Assembly (NCBI GenBank): GCA_038380435.1
Contig: JAWZYU010000028.1
Span: 45,629,095-45,693,094, forward strand
Source: Ryuthela nishihirai
Taxonomy: Eukaryota > Arthropoda > Arachnida > Araneae > Heptathelidae
Length of the DNA: 64,000 bases
Reading direction: 5' to 3'
Positions 55,121-64,000 of this stretch are shown here, piece after piece. The position numbers and the translations under genes are program-made. The number at the start of each line of letters is the position of its first letter. Positions within the stretch are counted from its first letter, which is position 1. The notes under the pieces are model-generated. The model was not told the DNA's origin and did not search any database. It saw only the letters and a list, made by a program, of their open reading frames with translations.

Positions 55121-55416
55121 CAACCAACATTAATCCCGACCATTTTTATCACATCCATTGCCGCACTGCACACCACTGTCATCACTATCACCCAAATTCA
55201 CAATACAACGTTTTCCACAACTATCACCATCATATCATTAACATTACTTCCATCATCAATATATCTACCACCATTATAAACATTATACTTCCCACAATAG
55301 GTAACACTATCACTATCATCATAACAATATTCACCATTACCAAAATCTTGTTCACAACTACTACTACCACCAACACTAAAATTGCATAAAACACCATCAC
55401 TGCAACCATCTAATGG
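55121..55416 (+). repeat. ATC/ACC-rich low-complexity region
   Basis: Many CATCA, CACTATCA and CACCATTA trinucleotide-like phrases without a fixed period. No gene. Confidence 0.6.
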
Positions 55417-55785
55417 AGGAGGAGGAGGTGGCTCAGGCGGCAATAAGCCAGGCTCGTAATCTGCAGTTCCCAGGTTCGTGTACCGCCTGTATCAATGCTG
55501 AGATTTTCCTACACTAAATCCACACCCTGCCCTTATCAGAAAAGGGACACCAATGCAATGTACTTGGAGAGTATATCATCTGTCTTATAGAACGAGAAGC
55601 CATGACTTTCCGTGAAGGACATACCCTGTGCATGTTGAAGAACGTACTGGATGCCTTCATGGGAGGCTTCCATCTGTCCCTTTTCCCTAACCAACTCTGA
55701 GCCCTTAGTGTCCTGGTGACAGCGACATTTGGCATGTTGTATGCACAAAATTTTCACTTAGCGGTAAATCAACCCAGCCCAACTA
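55417..55785 (+). mobile_element. Old SINE-A copy
   Basis: GAGGTGGCTCAGGCGGCAAT, CCAGGCTCGTAATCTGCAG, AAGGACATACCCTGTGCATG, TTCATGGGAGGCTTCCATCT and AAATCAACCCAGCCC in order at low similarity. Lies inside ATC-rich DNA. Confidence 0.75.
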
Positions 55786-55794
55786 CCATCAAAT

Positions 55795-55960
55795 ACATCA
55801 ATATTATCATCATCATCACCATCATCACCATCATATACACTACTACTGAACAATGTACATCCTCATCATCACGTAGACCAGTATCATGTGCACAAGCATC
55901 ACATACACCAGCATCAGGCACATCAGCATCATGTGCACCAGCATCACATACAGTAGTGGC
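55795..55960 (+). repeat. CAT-rich short tandem region
   Basis: Phrases CATCATCAC and CAGCATCA.(G/A)(T/C).CACCAGCATCACATACA. Possibly related to the satellite starting at 56155, which uses the same CACCAGCATCA vocabulary. Confidence 0.6.
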
Positions 55961-56154
55961 GTATTTCTAAAAATTATTTTGCGTCTTTATACTTTTGAAA
56001 CTTTTAGCAACTATTGATCATTAATGTAAAATGTACCACTGGCTTTATTTTACATATTAGTCGAAATTTTGAAATATTTACGTATTGATTACCTATGTTT
56101 AAATCTTGACAAAAGTCAAATCCCCAGAAGCATATTTTCAAAATACGCTACTGA

Positions 56155-57917
56155 TATACACCAGCATCATATCATATACATCAGAATCATATCATATACA
56201 CCAGTATCGTATCATATACATCAGAATCATATCATATATATCAGTATCATATCATATACACCAGTATCGTATCATATACATCGGAATCATATCATATACA
56301 TCAGAATCATATACATCAGAATCATATCATATACACAAGTATCGTATCATATACATCAGAATCATATCATATACATCAATATCGTATCATATACATTAGA
56401 ATCATATCATATACATCAGAATCATATACATCAGAATCATATCATATACACCAGTATCGTATCATATACATCGGAATCATATCATATACATCAGAATCAT
56501 ATACATCAGAATCATATCATATACACAAGTATCGTATCATATACATCAGCATCATATTATATACATCAGAATCATATAATATACACCAGTATCGTATGAT
56601 ATACATCGGAATCATATCATATACATCAGAATCATATCATATACATCAGAATCATATCCATCAGAATCATATCATATACACCAGTATCGTATCATATACA
56701 TCAGAATTATATCATATACATCAATATCGTATCATATACATCAGAATCATATCATATACACCAGTATCGTATCATATACATCAGAATCATATACACCAGT
56801 ATCGTATCATATACATCAGAATCATATCATATACATCTGAATCATATCCATCAGAATCATATCATATACATCTGAATCATATCCATCAGAATCATATCAT
56901 ATACACCAGTATCGTATCATATACATCAGAATCATATCATATATATCAGTATCATATCATATACACCAGTATCGTATCATATACATCGGAATCATATCAT
57001 ATACATCAGAATCATATACATCAGAATCATATCATATACACAAGTATCGTATCATATACATCAGAATCATATCATATACATCAATATCGTATCATATACA
57101 TTAGAATCATATCATATACATCAGAATCATATACATCAGAATCATATCATATACACCAGTATCGTATCATATACATCGGAATCGTATCATATACATCAGA
57201 ATCATATCATATACACAAGTATCGTATCATATACATCAGCATCATATTATATACATCAGAATCATATAATATACACCAGTATCGTATCATATACATCGGA
57301 ATCATATCATATACATCAGAATCATATCATATACATCAGAATCATATCCATCAGAATCATATCATATATACCAGTATCGTATCATATACATCAGAATCAT
57401 ATCATATACATCAATATCGTATCATATACATCAGAATCATATCATATACACCAGTATCGTATCATATACATCAGAATCATATACACCAGTATCGTATCAT
57501 ATACATCAGAATCATATCATATACATCTGAATCATATCCATCAGAATCATATCATATACATCTGAATCATATCCATCAGAATCATATCATATACATCTGA
57601 CTCATATCCATCAGAATCATATCATATACACCAGTATCGTATCATATACATCAGAATCATATCATATACACCAGTATCGTATCATATACATCAGAATCAT
57701 ATCATATACACCAGTATCGTATCATATACATCAGAATCATATCATATACATCTGAATCATATCCATCAGAATCATATCATATACATCTGAATCATATCCA
57801 TCAGAATCATATCATATACACCAGTATCGTATCATATACATCAGAATCATATCATATACATCAGAATCAAATCATATACATCAGAATCATATACACCAGT
57901 ATCGTATCATATACACC
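56155..57917 (+). repeat. 20-bp ATC-rich satellite
   Basis: Basic unit ATCATATCATATACATCAGA (20 bp) with variants CACCAGT, ATCGTATC and TCCATCAG, and 15-bp shortened units. About 1.76 kb. Marker variants recur about 690-705 bp apart: ATATATCAGT at 56236 and 56941, CAAGTATCG at 56336 and 57041, ATACATCTGA at 56831 and 57521. This gives a higher-order duplication. Three 20-bp units make 60 bp, so frames stay open for hundreds of codons (56596-57600 gives 334), which is not evidence of a protein. Confidence 0.93.
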
Positions 57918-58039
57918 AGCAGTTATTTATAGCAAAGTGCAATTAGCATTAGTTAGAAAGGTATCAAGGAACAGCAAGAATTTCGTGATGACGCATCGAA
58001 TTAAGACAACATTAACAAAGAATATACATTAATCTCGAT

Positions 58040-58240
58040 ACCAGGTATTCTCAGGTACGAGTTCTAACTGTGCCAGTGTTCAGATGTTTCCTCTCCTCGT
58101 TCCCTCCCTTACACTCGGTGAGCAGCCATCCGCCGAATTAGACCTCTAACCCAACGTCCCGTGTGGGCCAAAGTCATAACACTGCACACATTATAAAAAC
58201 ACCACGGACGGTCTTGACATATAAAACAACGCAAACAACA
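58040..58240 (+). mobile_element. Ancient SINE-A remnant
   Basis: GGTACGAGTTCTAACTGTGCC, AGCAGCCATCCGCCGAATTAG, CAACGTCCCGTGTGGGCC, ACTGCACACATTATAAAAAC and GGACGGTCTTGACA follow SINE order at low identity. Confidence 0.6.
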
Positions 58241-59089
58241 AACTCTCTGGAACGAAATAATCTTAACTGTAAATAACATCTTCATTATTCAACAAACACA
58301 TATTCTACTTAGTCAGCGTCGCGTGCGTTAACAATACACAACGGTTAGGATACTTGCGAAATAGAAGTACAGCGGAGGACCAATTGAAATCGTAGAAACG
58401 AGTCCGGGGCAATTCTAGAATGCGTAACAATAGCTCTCGAGAATGGTTCAATTTAAACAAGGAATAACAACAATACCCACGACAATATTTCGAAACAAAC
58501 ACAGAGTAATGCGAAAGCAGCAACAAGGAAACTACGGAAATAGTTTTCTGGGGATAATAAATCAAGGTTTCTAATGCAACATTTCTTGAGGCTTGCGGCT
58601 CGCGCATTTCCCAGTGGTAACAGAAGCAGCTACTTTCTTTGTTACAAAAAATGATGGTCCAGGAGAAGTTTGTTTCGGGGAATGTGGGCACTGTCACCAA
58701 ATTACTTGGAAATCCGGTTTCTTAGAGGTTTCTCGTTTTTTACGCCAAAGTCAATAAACGAATCAGCTTTATTTATTTCTTACCGCCCGCGGGCCTGCAG
58801 GGAGATTTTCGTTTTTGTTTGGAACATGTTGCTAAGGTCCGCGCGGCATCCGATTTAATCTCGTGCTTTCAACTTTTTTCTTTTTTTCGTTTATTTATTT
58901 TGTTTCCACCTTGGCTATGTGATCCAATTTGACATCTGAGATGTTTGGACTTATGCTTTCAACATCGTATTTTTTTTTCCCTACATGTTTTTTTATTAAT
59001 TTTTAGGTCAACTGAATGAACAGCAGGTAAACACAAAAATGGAAATAGTTCCAAGTTCTGTAAACAAGAAATCGATTCAGATTTCTGTT
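58241..59089. other. Unassigned stretch
   Basis: The 131-codon minus-strand frame at 58305-58700 has no recognised domain and no splice context. It may be chance. Confidence 0.3.
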
Positions 59090-59557
59090 GGGTTTCTTTT
59101 GAGCTGCATCATTTTTTTTTTGTACACAATGGGCTAAATGGTCAGGTCTCAAACACTCCGAGGATTCAGAGAAGGTTGAGTAGTTTTACCTCTGAGCGTC
59201 ACTTTTTTGCACACCATGAGCTAAATGGCCAGGTCACAAGGACCCCGAAGGTTAGAGAAGGTTGGGGGAGGGGACCCACTGGAACAGCTGTTGGGAGACA
59301 GATGGTAGCCTCCCGTCAAGGCCATCCAGCGTGTTCTTTAACGTGCATAGGGTATGGCTCTCCCGCACACGGGGCCACGGCTTAACGTCCCATCCGACGG
59401 ACGGCGGCCTTTCCAAGCCCATCGGTGTCCCCTACTGACCGTGGGCAGGGCGGGGAATTTTGCGGAGATAAATCTCAACGCTGACCCAGCTGGAACTCGA
59501 ACCTGGGAACTACAGATTACGAGCCTGGCGCGCTACCGACTGAGCCACCCCCGCCCC
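59090..59557 (-). mobile_element. SINE-A copy preceded by a tail fragment
   Basis: The outer fragment 59090-59175 (TTTTTGTACACAATGGGCTAA...CAGAGAAGGTTGAG) is cut off by the full copy 59176-59557. That copy has a complete head, GCTACCGACTGAGCCACCC. Confidence 0.88.
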
Positions 59558-60485
59558 TCGTACAACAAGCGAGAGGATTCAATAATAATTGCTAAAAATG
59601 CAACCGAACACTTCTTCTTCACTTAATACTTACGTCAGAAGTCCGCTTTGGATTACTTTGCTTTCTTCTAGGAAGATAATTCACTTCGAAACCGAGCCCA
59701 TCAAACCATCGATCCCTTACTCCCGAGTAGATGAATATTAGATGAAAGAAAAAGGTATCAATTTATGAAGAATATTAAAAATTTGCATGAATCGAGACAT
59801 GCTCCATTTCGCGGAAAGGTATCTGCTCTCTGCTGCCTCTTCCGTAATGATCGAAGATGATGGCGATGGTAAAAGGAGAAGAGCGCCCTCTTTTCTGAAT
59901 ATATGAATACGAAACGAGGGAAGAAAACGACTCCTCAGTTTCTCTTTCGCTAACTCAGTGACAGGTGGTAGCTGCAGTCTTCATCACTTCTTCGCCGCCC
60001 TAACCGCAAAGTCAACCAATTTTGCTTCCCCAGTCTCCCGCCGGTCTCTCGATCTTCCCCCTCTTTCGTTTCTGTCTGTCAGTTCAGGGCAAAAAGAGGT
60101 GGAGGAGGATGTAAGAGGAAGAGGAAACTTTGTCACTTACTTTTTTCTCTAACCACAAAGCCAACCAATTACTCCGTCTCTTTTTCTCAGAAATGTGTCA
60201 GTTCGGTGAGAAAATGGGGCAGGAAGAAGAGGAGGAGGAAGAAGGGATGGTGGGAGGAATATCAGGTTGATGCCCATCAAGAAACCAAATACCGAAACCT
60301 AACAATGACTGATGGAGTGGAGCGATCTTCGGTCACATCTGAGTGAGAGTTTAGATGAAAGAGGAAAAGGAGAAAAAGTGATAAACGTTGTCTCTTGTTT
60401 GATGGTTAGCTCTTTACTTTTTAAAGCCTTGATTGACAGCAAATGGAAATGTCGTAGAATTATGTCTGTTTTAGTGAATACTGAA
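59558..60485. other. Unassigned stretch
   Basis: Purine-rich patches at 60100-60120 and 60210-60255. No exon or mobile element identified. Confidence 0.35.
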
Positions 60486-60498
60486 AACTGATATCTAG

Positions 60499-60882
60499 CG
60501 GGTGGGGGTGGGGGTGGCTCAGTCGGTAGCGCGCCAGGCTCGTAATCTGTAGTTCCCAGATTTGAGTCCCAGCTGGGTCAACGTTGAGGTTTATCTCCGC
60601 AAAATTACCCGCCCTGCCCACGTCAGTAGGTGACACTGATGGGCTTGGAAAGCCTGCCGTCCATCGGATGGGACGTTAAGCCGTGGGCCCGTGTGGGAGA
60701 GCCGTACCCTGCGCACGTTAAAGAATGCAGTGGATGGCCTTGACGGGAGGCTACCATCTGTATCCCAACAGCTGTTCCAGTGGATCCCCTCCCCCAACCT
60801 TCTCTGTGCCTTCGGGGTCCTTGTGGCCTGGCCATTTAGCCCATGGTGTGCAAAAAAGTGCCACTCAGAGGTAAAACAACCC
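60499..60882 (+). mobile_element. SINE-A copy with 13-bp TSD
   Basis: AACTGATATCTAG at 60486-60498 and 60883-60895. The B-box is damaged (CCCAGATTTGAGTCCC). Confidence 0.94.
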
Positions 60883-60989
60883 AACTGATATCTAGAAAAA
60901 AGGTTTAGGTTTGTTTTCCGAGGTCCCCTTTAAGAAGTCCTTCTTCCTCTATCATCGATAAGAAATGATACACACACACAGATGAATTG

Positions 60990-61395
60990 ACTGAGAAAGT
61001 TTGCCGTCCATTGGATGAAACATTAAGCCTGATTCCGTGAACAAGGGATTCACATCCTGTTTGACTTAAAATAATATGATGGACCTGGCCGTTTAATATG
61101 GTCGCATGTCACGTGCTGGAGTCGAGTCCTACGTGTGACAGTTAGGGACAACGAGGAGTTTGAAAAGACTTCATTCGTCAGATAGGATTTTAAGCCCCGT
61201 CTCTGTATGGAGGACAACCATACCCTGTGCCCATTAAAGAACACACTGAATGGGTTTTACGGGAGGCTCCATCACTATTGTCTAGGGGGCTCCCTGCCCC
61301 TAAACTTCTTTGAGCAGTTGGGGTCCTTGTGACTTTTCTATTTAGCGTATTGTGTGCAAAAAAGTGCTCCTCAGAGGTAAAACAACCCAACCTAA
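60990..61395 (+). mobile_element. Old SINE-A fragments
   Basis: First scrap about 60990-61100 (GTTTGCCGTCCATTGGATGA, CATTAAGCCTG). The second, 61110-61395, runs from a decayed head (CTGGAGTCGAGTCCTACG) to CTCAGAGGTAAAACAACCC. Confidence 0.7.
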
Positions 61396-61465
61396 CTCTT
61401 CTATCTTCTTGGATAAGTAGATTTTTCCGAGAGAGTGTCTGGCTCAGTCGGTTATCCGTAGTTGA

Positions 61466-61565
61466 CTCATCACTATTGTCTAGGGGCAGGGAGCCCCCTA
61501 GACAATAGTGATGGAGCCTCCCGTAAAACCCATTCAGTGTGTTCTTTAATGTGCACAGGGTATAG
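61466..61565 (-). repeat. Inverted partial copy of the SINE-A at 61208-61295
   Basis: CATCACTATTGTCTAGGGGC and its reverse complement CCCCTAGACAATAGTGATG lie head to head (61469-61515). They are followed by GGAGCCTCCCGTAAAACCC, CATTCAGTGTGTTC, TTTAATGTGCACAGGGTAT, the reverse complement of 61208-61295 with its private variants. A foldback-type local inverted duplication. Confidence 0.75.
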
Positions 61566-61645
61566 GTTAGGTTACATTGAGTTACAAAGAGTTAGGTTAC
61601 ATTGTTACAAAGAGTTAGGTTACAAAGAGTTAGGTTACATTGTTC
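61560..61645 (+). repeat. Short tandem repeat GTTAGGTTACA..TTACAAAGA
   Basis: About four imperfect units of 17-27 bp (GAGTTAGGTTACATTGTTAC) between SINE pieces. Confidence 0.8.
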
Positions 61646-61945
61646 CCAGGTTCGAGGGTCAGTGTTAAGATTATATCTCCGCAAAACTCCCCGGTCTGTA
61701 GGGGACACCGATGGGATTGGAAGGACCGCTGCCCGTCGGGAGGGACATTAATCCGTGGTCCGTGTGAGAGAAAGCCATAGCCTATGCATGATTAATGGCC
61801 TTGGCGGGAGGCTACCATCAGTCTTCTAACTGCTGTCCAGTGGATTCTCCCCCCCCCCCCCGCAACCTTCTCGGGGTCCTTGTGATTTGGCCATTTAGCC
61901 CATCATTTGCAAAACAAGTGCCTTTGAGAGGTAAAATAGCCCAAC
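61646..61945 (+). mobile_element. SINE-A, head-truncated
   Basis: Starts at CCCAGGTTCGAGGGTCAG. A 13-C run occupies the GTGGGTCCCC position (about 61849-61861). Ends GAGGTAAAATAGCCCAACC. Confidence 0.82.
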
Positions 61946-61980
61946 CTTGATTTTTCCAATGCCCATATTTGAATCGAGTA

Positions 61981-62265
61981 CAGTCGCTCAAAAAAGGAAT
62001 CCGAACACTGTGGTTGATTACAGAATTCAGAAAAAATATCTGGCAACGATTTTTTTTTTAGAAATTAGTGATCTGGCAACCTTCGTGTCACGTAATTACA
62101 GAATTCAGGAAAAATATCTGGAGCGTGTACAGCAACTGTACACGCTCCAGTTACCGTTCACAGCAAACTGGAGCGTGTGCAGTTACTGCACACGTTCCAG
62201 TTTGCTGTGAACGGTAACTGCACACGCTCAATATTTCCGTGAGTGAGCCCACACGATCTAGTATC
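61981..62265. mobile_element. Composite MITE, 3'-truncated
   Basis: Starts CAGTCGCTCAAAAAAGGAAT after TA (61979-61980) and contains the hairpin block with the 69-nt palindrome at 62150-62218 (one mismatch). It stops after GAGCCCACACGATCTAG. The second half seen at 12.5 and 43 kb is missing. Confidence 0.82.
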
Positions 62266-62284
62266 AAAATAATATGACCACCTA

Positions 62285-62501
62285 CAGTCGCTCAAAAAAG
62301 TATCCGAACACCATGGTCGATTACAGAATTCAGAAAAAATATCTGGCAACGCTTTTTTTAGAAATCAGCGATCTGGCAACCTTCGTGTCACGTGACACGA
62401 AGGTTGCCAGATCACTAATTTCTAAAATAATCGTTGCCAAAATATTTTTTTTCTGAATTCTGTAATCAACCATAGTGTTCGGAGACTTTTTCGAGCGATT
62501 G
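62285..62501. mobile_element. Palindromic Tc1/mariner-type MITE
   Basis: CAGTCGCTCAAAAAAGTATC to GACTTTTTCGAGCGATTG, TA-flanked (62283-62284, 62502-62503), 217 bp, central CACGTGACACG. Confidence 0.88.
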
Positions 62502-62503
62502 TA

Positions 62504-63300
62504 CATCTTCTAAATCAACCAAAGACAACGCAATAAAAAAAAGAAAATCGTCTTTTTTTTCCCCCTTTTTACCACAAAAGAAAAGAGAGAAGTTAAAATG
62601 CATCTGACCTTCTGAATCCCATTAGAAACTTTTGAAAGTAGTCTTCCGTTTCTAAACTGTCGGAAATAAAGCTCCATAAAATTTTGATCTCGTTTTCGCC
62701 CTGCACAACTCGTAAAAATGTATTCACAGAGAAGTTGGCGAAAGATAAACACGCCGAATAAATTTCGTTGGGGGGACAGGTGAAACCTTTATAGCTTGCC
62801 AAGGGAGCGCTTTGCCCTCATAGGAGAACGCTTCTGGCGTGGCATCGAACGTATTGGATCTCCCCCCCCCCCAACCCCACAGCTTTCAGCTTTCTGTTTC
62901 CTTTCTATGCTTTTTTTTTAATATTTTCCGCTTCTTTTGCTTTACGAGAGAATTTCTGAGTGGCAACGATCGGGACTCGACTGTGAACGAGGATAAGATA
63001 TTCTCGTTTCGCAAAGTGGTGGTATTTTCTTTTTCTTTTTTTTTACCGATCGAGTATTATTTGTTACTCGAACGATTTTGCCGATGGAGAATTACCGGAA
63101 TTTGTTTTCGTTTTGTGTACAAGTTTGAGCATTTTTTATTTTATTGGTTGATTGATAATACGGCTATGTTGTTTGTACGGCTAGGTAAAAGCATTTTTTT
63201 TTTTCATTTTGCAGATTATCATGAAATTGTTTGTAGAACATCTAAGAATTTATTTTTTCGATCTATATATATATAGTAGAATTTTTGGTTAGGTGTGTTT
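62504..63300. other. AT-rich stretch, nothing recognised
   Basis: Overlapping frames on both strands (62510-62802 minus, 62839-63276 plus) are Phe-rich, as expected from T-rich DNA. A C-run lies near 62861-62871. Confidence 0.35.
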
Positions 63301-63313
63301 CCTTTAAGCTATA

Positions 63314-63697
63314 GGGGCGGGGGTGGCTCAGTCGGTAGCGCGCCAGGCTCGTAATCTGTAGTTCCCAGGTTGGAGTCCCAGCTATGTCAGCGTTGAGATT
63401 TATCTCCGCAAAATTCCCCGCCCTGCCCACGGTCAGTAGGGGACACCGATGGGCTTGGAAAGGCCGCCGTCCGTCGGATGGGACGTTAAGCCGTGGCCCC
63501 GTGTGCGGGAGAGCCATACCCTGTGCACGTTAAAGAACACGCTGGATGGCCTTGACGGGAGGCTACCATCTGTCTCCCAACAGCTGTTCCAGTGGGTCCC
63601 CTCCCCCAACCTTCTCTGAGCCTTCGGGGTCCTTGTGACCTGGCCATTTAGCCCATGGTGTGCAAAAAAGTGCCGCTCAGAGGTAAAACAACCCAAC
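63314..63697 (+). mobile_element. SINE-A copy with 13-bp TSD, near consensus
   Basis: CCTTTAAGCTATA at 63301-63313 and 63698-63710. One of the least diverged single-module copies, useful as a family reference: head GGGGGTGGCTCAGTCGGTAG, tail GAGGTAAAACAACCCAA. Confidence 0.96.
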
Positions 63698-63717
63698 CCT
63701 TTAAGCTATAATTTTTT

Positions 63718-64000
63718 TTCCGCACCGTGGGCTAAATGGTCAGGTTACAAGAACCCCAAAGGGTTGTTTTAACTGTGAGCGACGCATTTTTGCACACCAT
63801 GGGCTAAATGGCCAGGTCACAAGGACCCGAAGGCTCAGAGAAAGTTGGGGGAGGGGACCCACTGGAACGGCTGTTGGGAGACAGATGGTAGTCTCCCGTC
63901 GAGGCCATCCAGCGTGTTCTTTAACGTGCACAGGGTATGAGTCTCCCGCACACGGGGCCACGTTTTAACCCTCCATCCGACGGAGCGGTCTTTCCAAGCA
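63718..64000 (-). mobile_element. SINE-A with outer tail fragment, cut by window end
   Basis: Fragment 63718-63762 (CCGCACCGTGGGCTAAATGG) precedes a copy starting GGGTTGTTTTAACTGTGAGC at 63762 and running through the body to the window edge. The head lies outside. Confidence 0.85.

Noticed and set aside
56596..57600. 334-codon open frame rich in His, Ile, Ser and Tyr
   Set aside because: A 20-bp satellite without stop codons stays open in all frames. There is no signal peptide, no splice context and no non-repeat sequence.
58305..58700. 131-codon minus-strand frame
   Set aside because: No domain, no splice or promoter context. Long enough to note, but compatible with chance.
61560..61645. 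TTAGG motifs suggesting arthropod telomeric repeat
   Set aside because: Only single TTAGG pentamers occur, inside a longer GTTAGGTTACA unit, not tandem TTAGG.

Overview
The window is repeat-dense animal DNA, almost all intron or intergenic, with no bacterial-style gene organisation. The one gene I can name is a receptor tyrosine kinase of the ROR family. Its immunoglobulin-domain exon (13660-13959) is certain, and it has GT-AG splice sites. A proline-rich linker exon (23580-23652) and a small acidic exon (10627-10706) fit it by splice signals and by reading phase. All three are on the + strand. The frizzled, kringle, membrane and kinase exons were not found, so the gene must extend beyond the window or across a very long intron. 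An animal ROR with an Ig domain, Tc1/mariner and piggyBac miniature elements, RTE-like LINE ends and tRNA-derived SINEs together suggest an invertebrate, probably an arthropod. A chelicerate is my guess, not a demonstrated assignment.

The dominant component is one tRNA-derived SINE family, here called SINE-A. It is about 390 bp, with a tRNA-Met-like head with A and B boxes, a conserved central body, and a 3' end AAAACAACCCAAC. More than 40 full, truncated or ancient copies lie on both strands, many with perfect 8-17 bp target-site duplications (TSDs). Its 3' 169-bp module is repeatedly amplified in tandem, from two units up to nine, and at 50.7-54.6 kb this has become satellite-like DNA with higher-order repeats. 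A second tRNA-derived SINE (SINE-B, about 200 bp, tail TATTTATT) has eight copies. A third tRNA-like repeat has two diverged copies.

Other elements are: solo LTRs of one family at 3472-4869 and 35596-36521, each inside a SINE-A with a 5-bp TSD; 5'-truncated RTE-like LINE ends with GAT/ATC tails; palindromic Tc1/mariner-type MITEs (TA TSD, TIR CAGTCGCTCAAAAAA), three of them carrying an extra block with a 69-nt palindrome; a 438-bp Tc1/mariner-type MITE; a piggyBac-type MITE with TTAA TSD; and a 660-bp foldback element.

Layout. 0-10 kb holds SINE clusters and a nested stack at 3.4-5.6 kb. 10.6-23.7 kb holds the ROR exons with introns full of SINEs and MITEs, plus a 20-bp minisatellite at 21.6-22.5 kb. 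23.9-25.9 kb is a DNA-transposon cluster. 28-32 kb holds SINE-B copies, a purine-rich tract and a degenerate tandem repeat. 32-42 kb holds SINE/LINE/LTR nests. 43-46 kb holds a composite MITE and a purine tract. 46.7-55 kb is the SINE-derived tandem-array zone with a 30-bp G-rich minisatellite. 55.8-57.9 kb is an ATC-rich 20-bp satellite. 58-64 kb returns to SINEs and MITEs. Open frames inside SINEs and satellites are not treated as genes.
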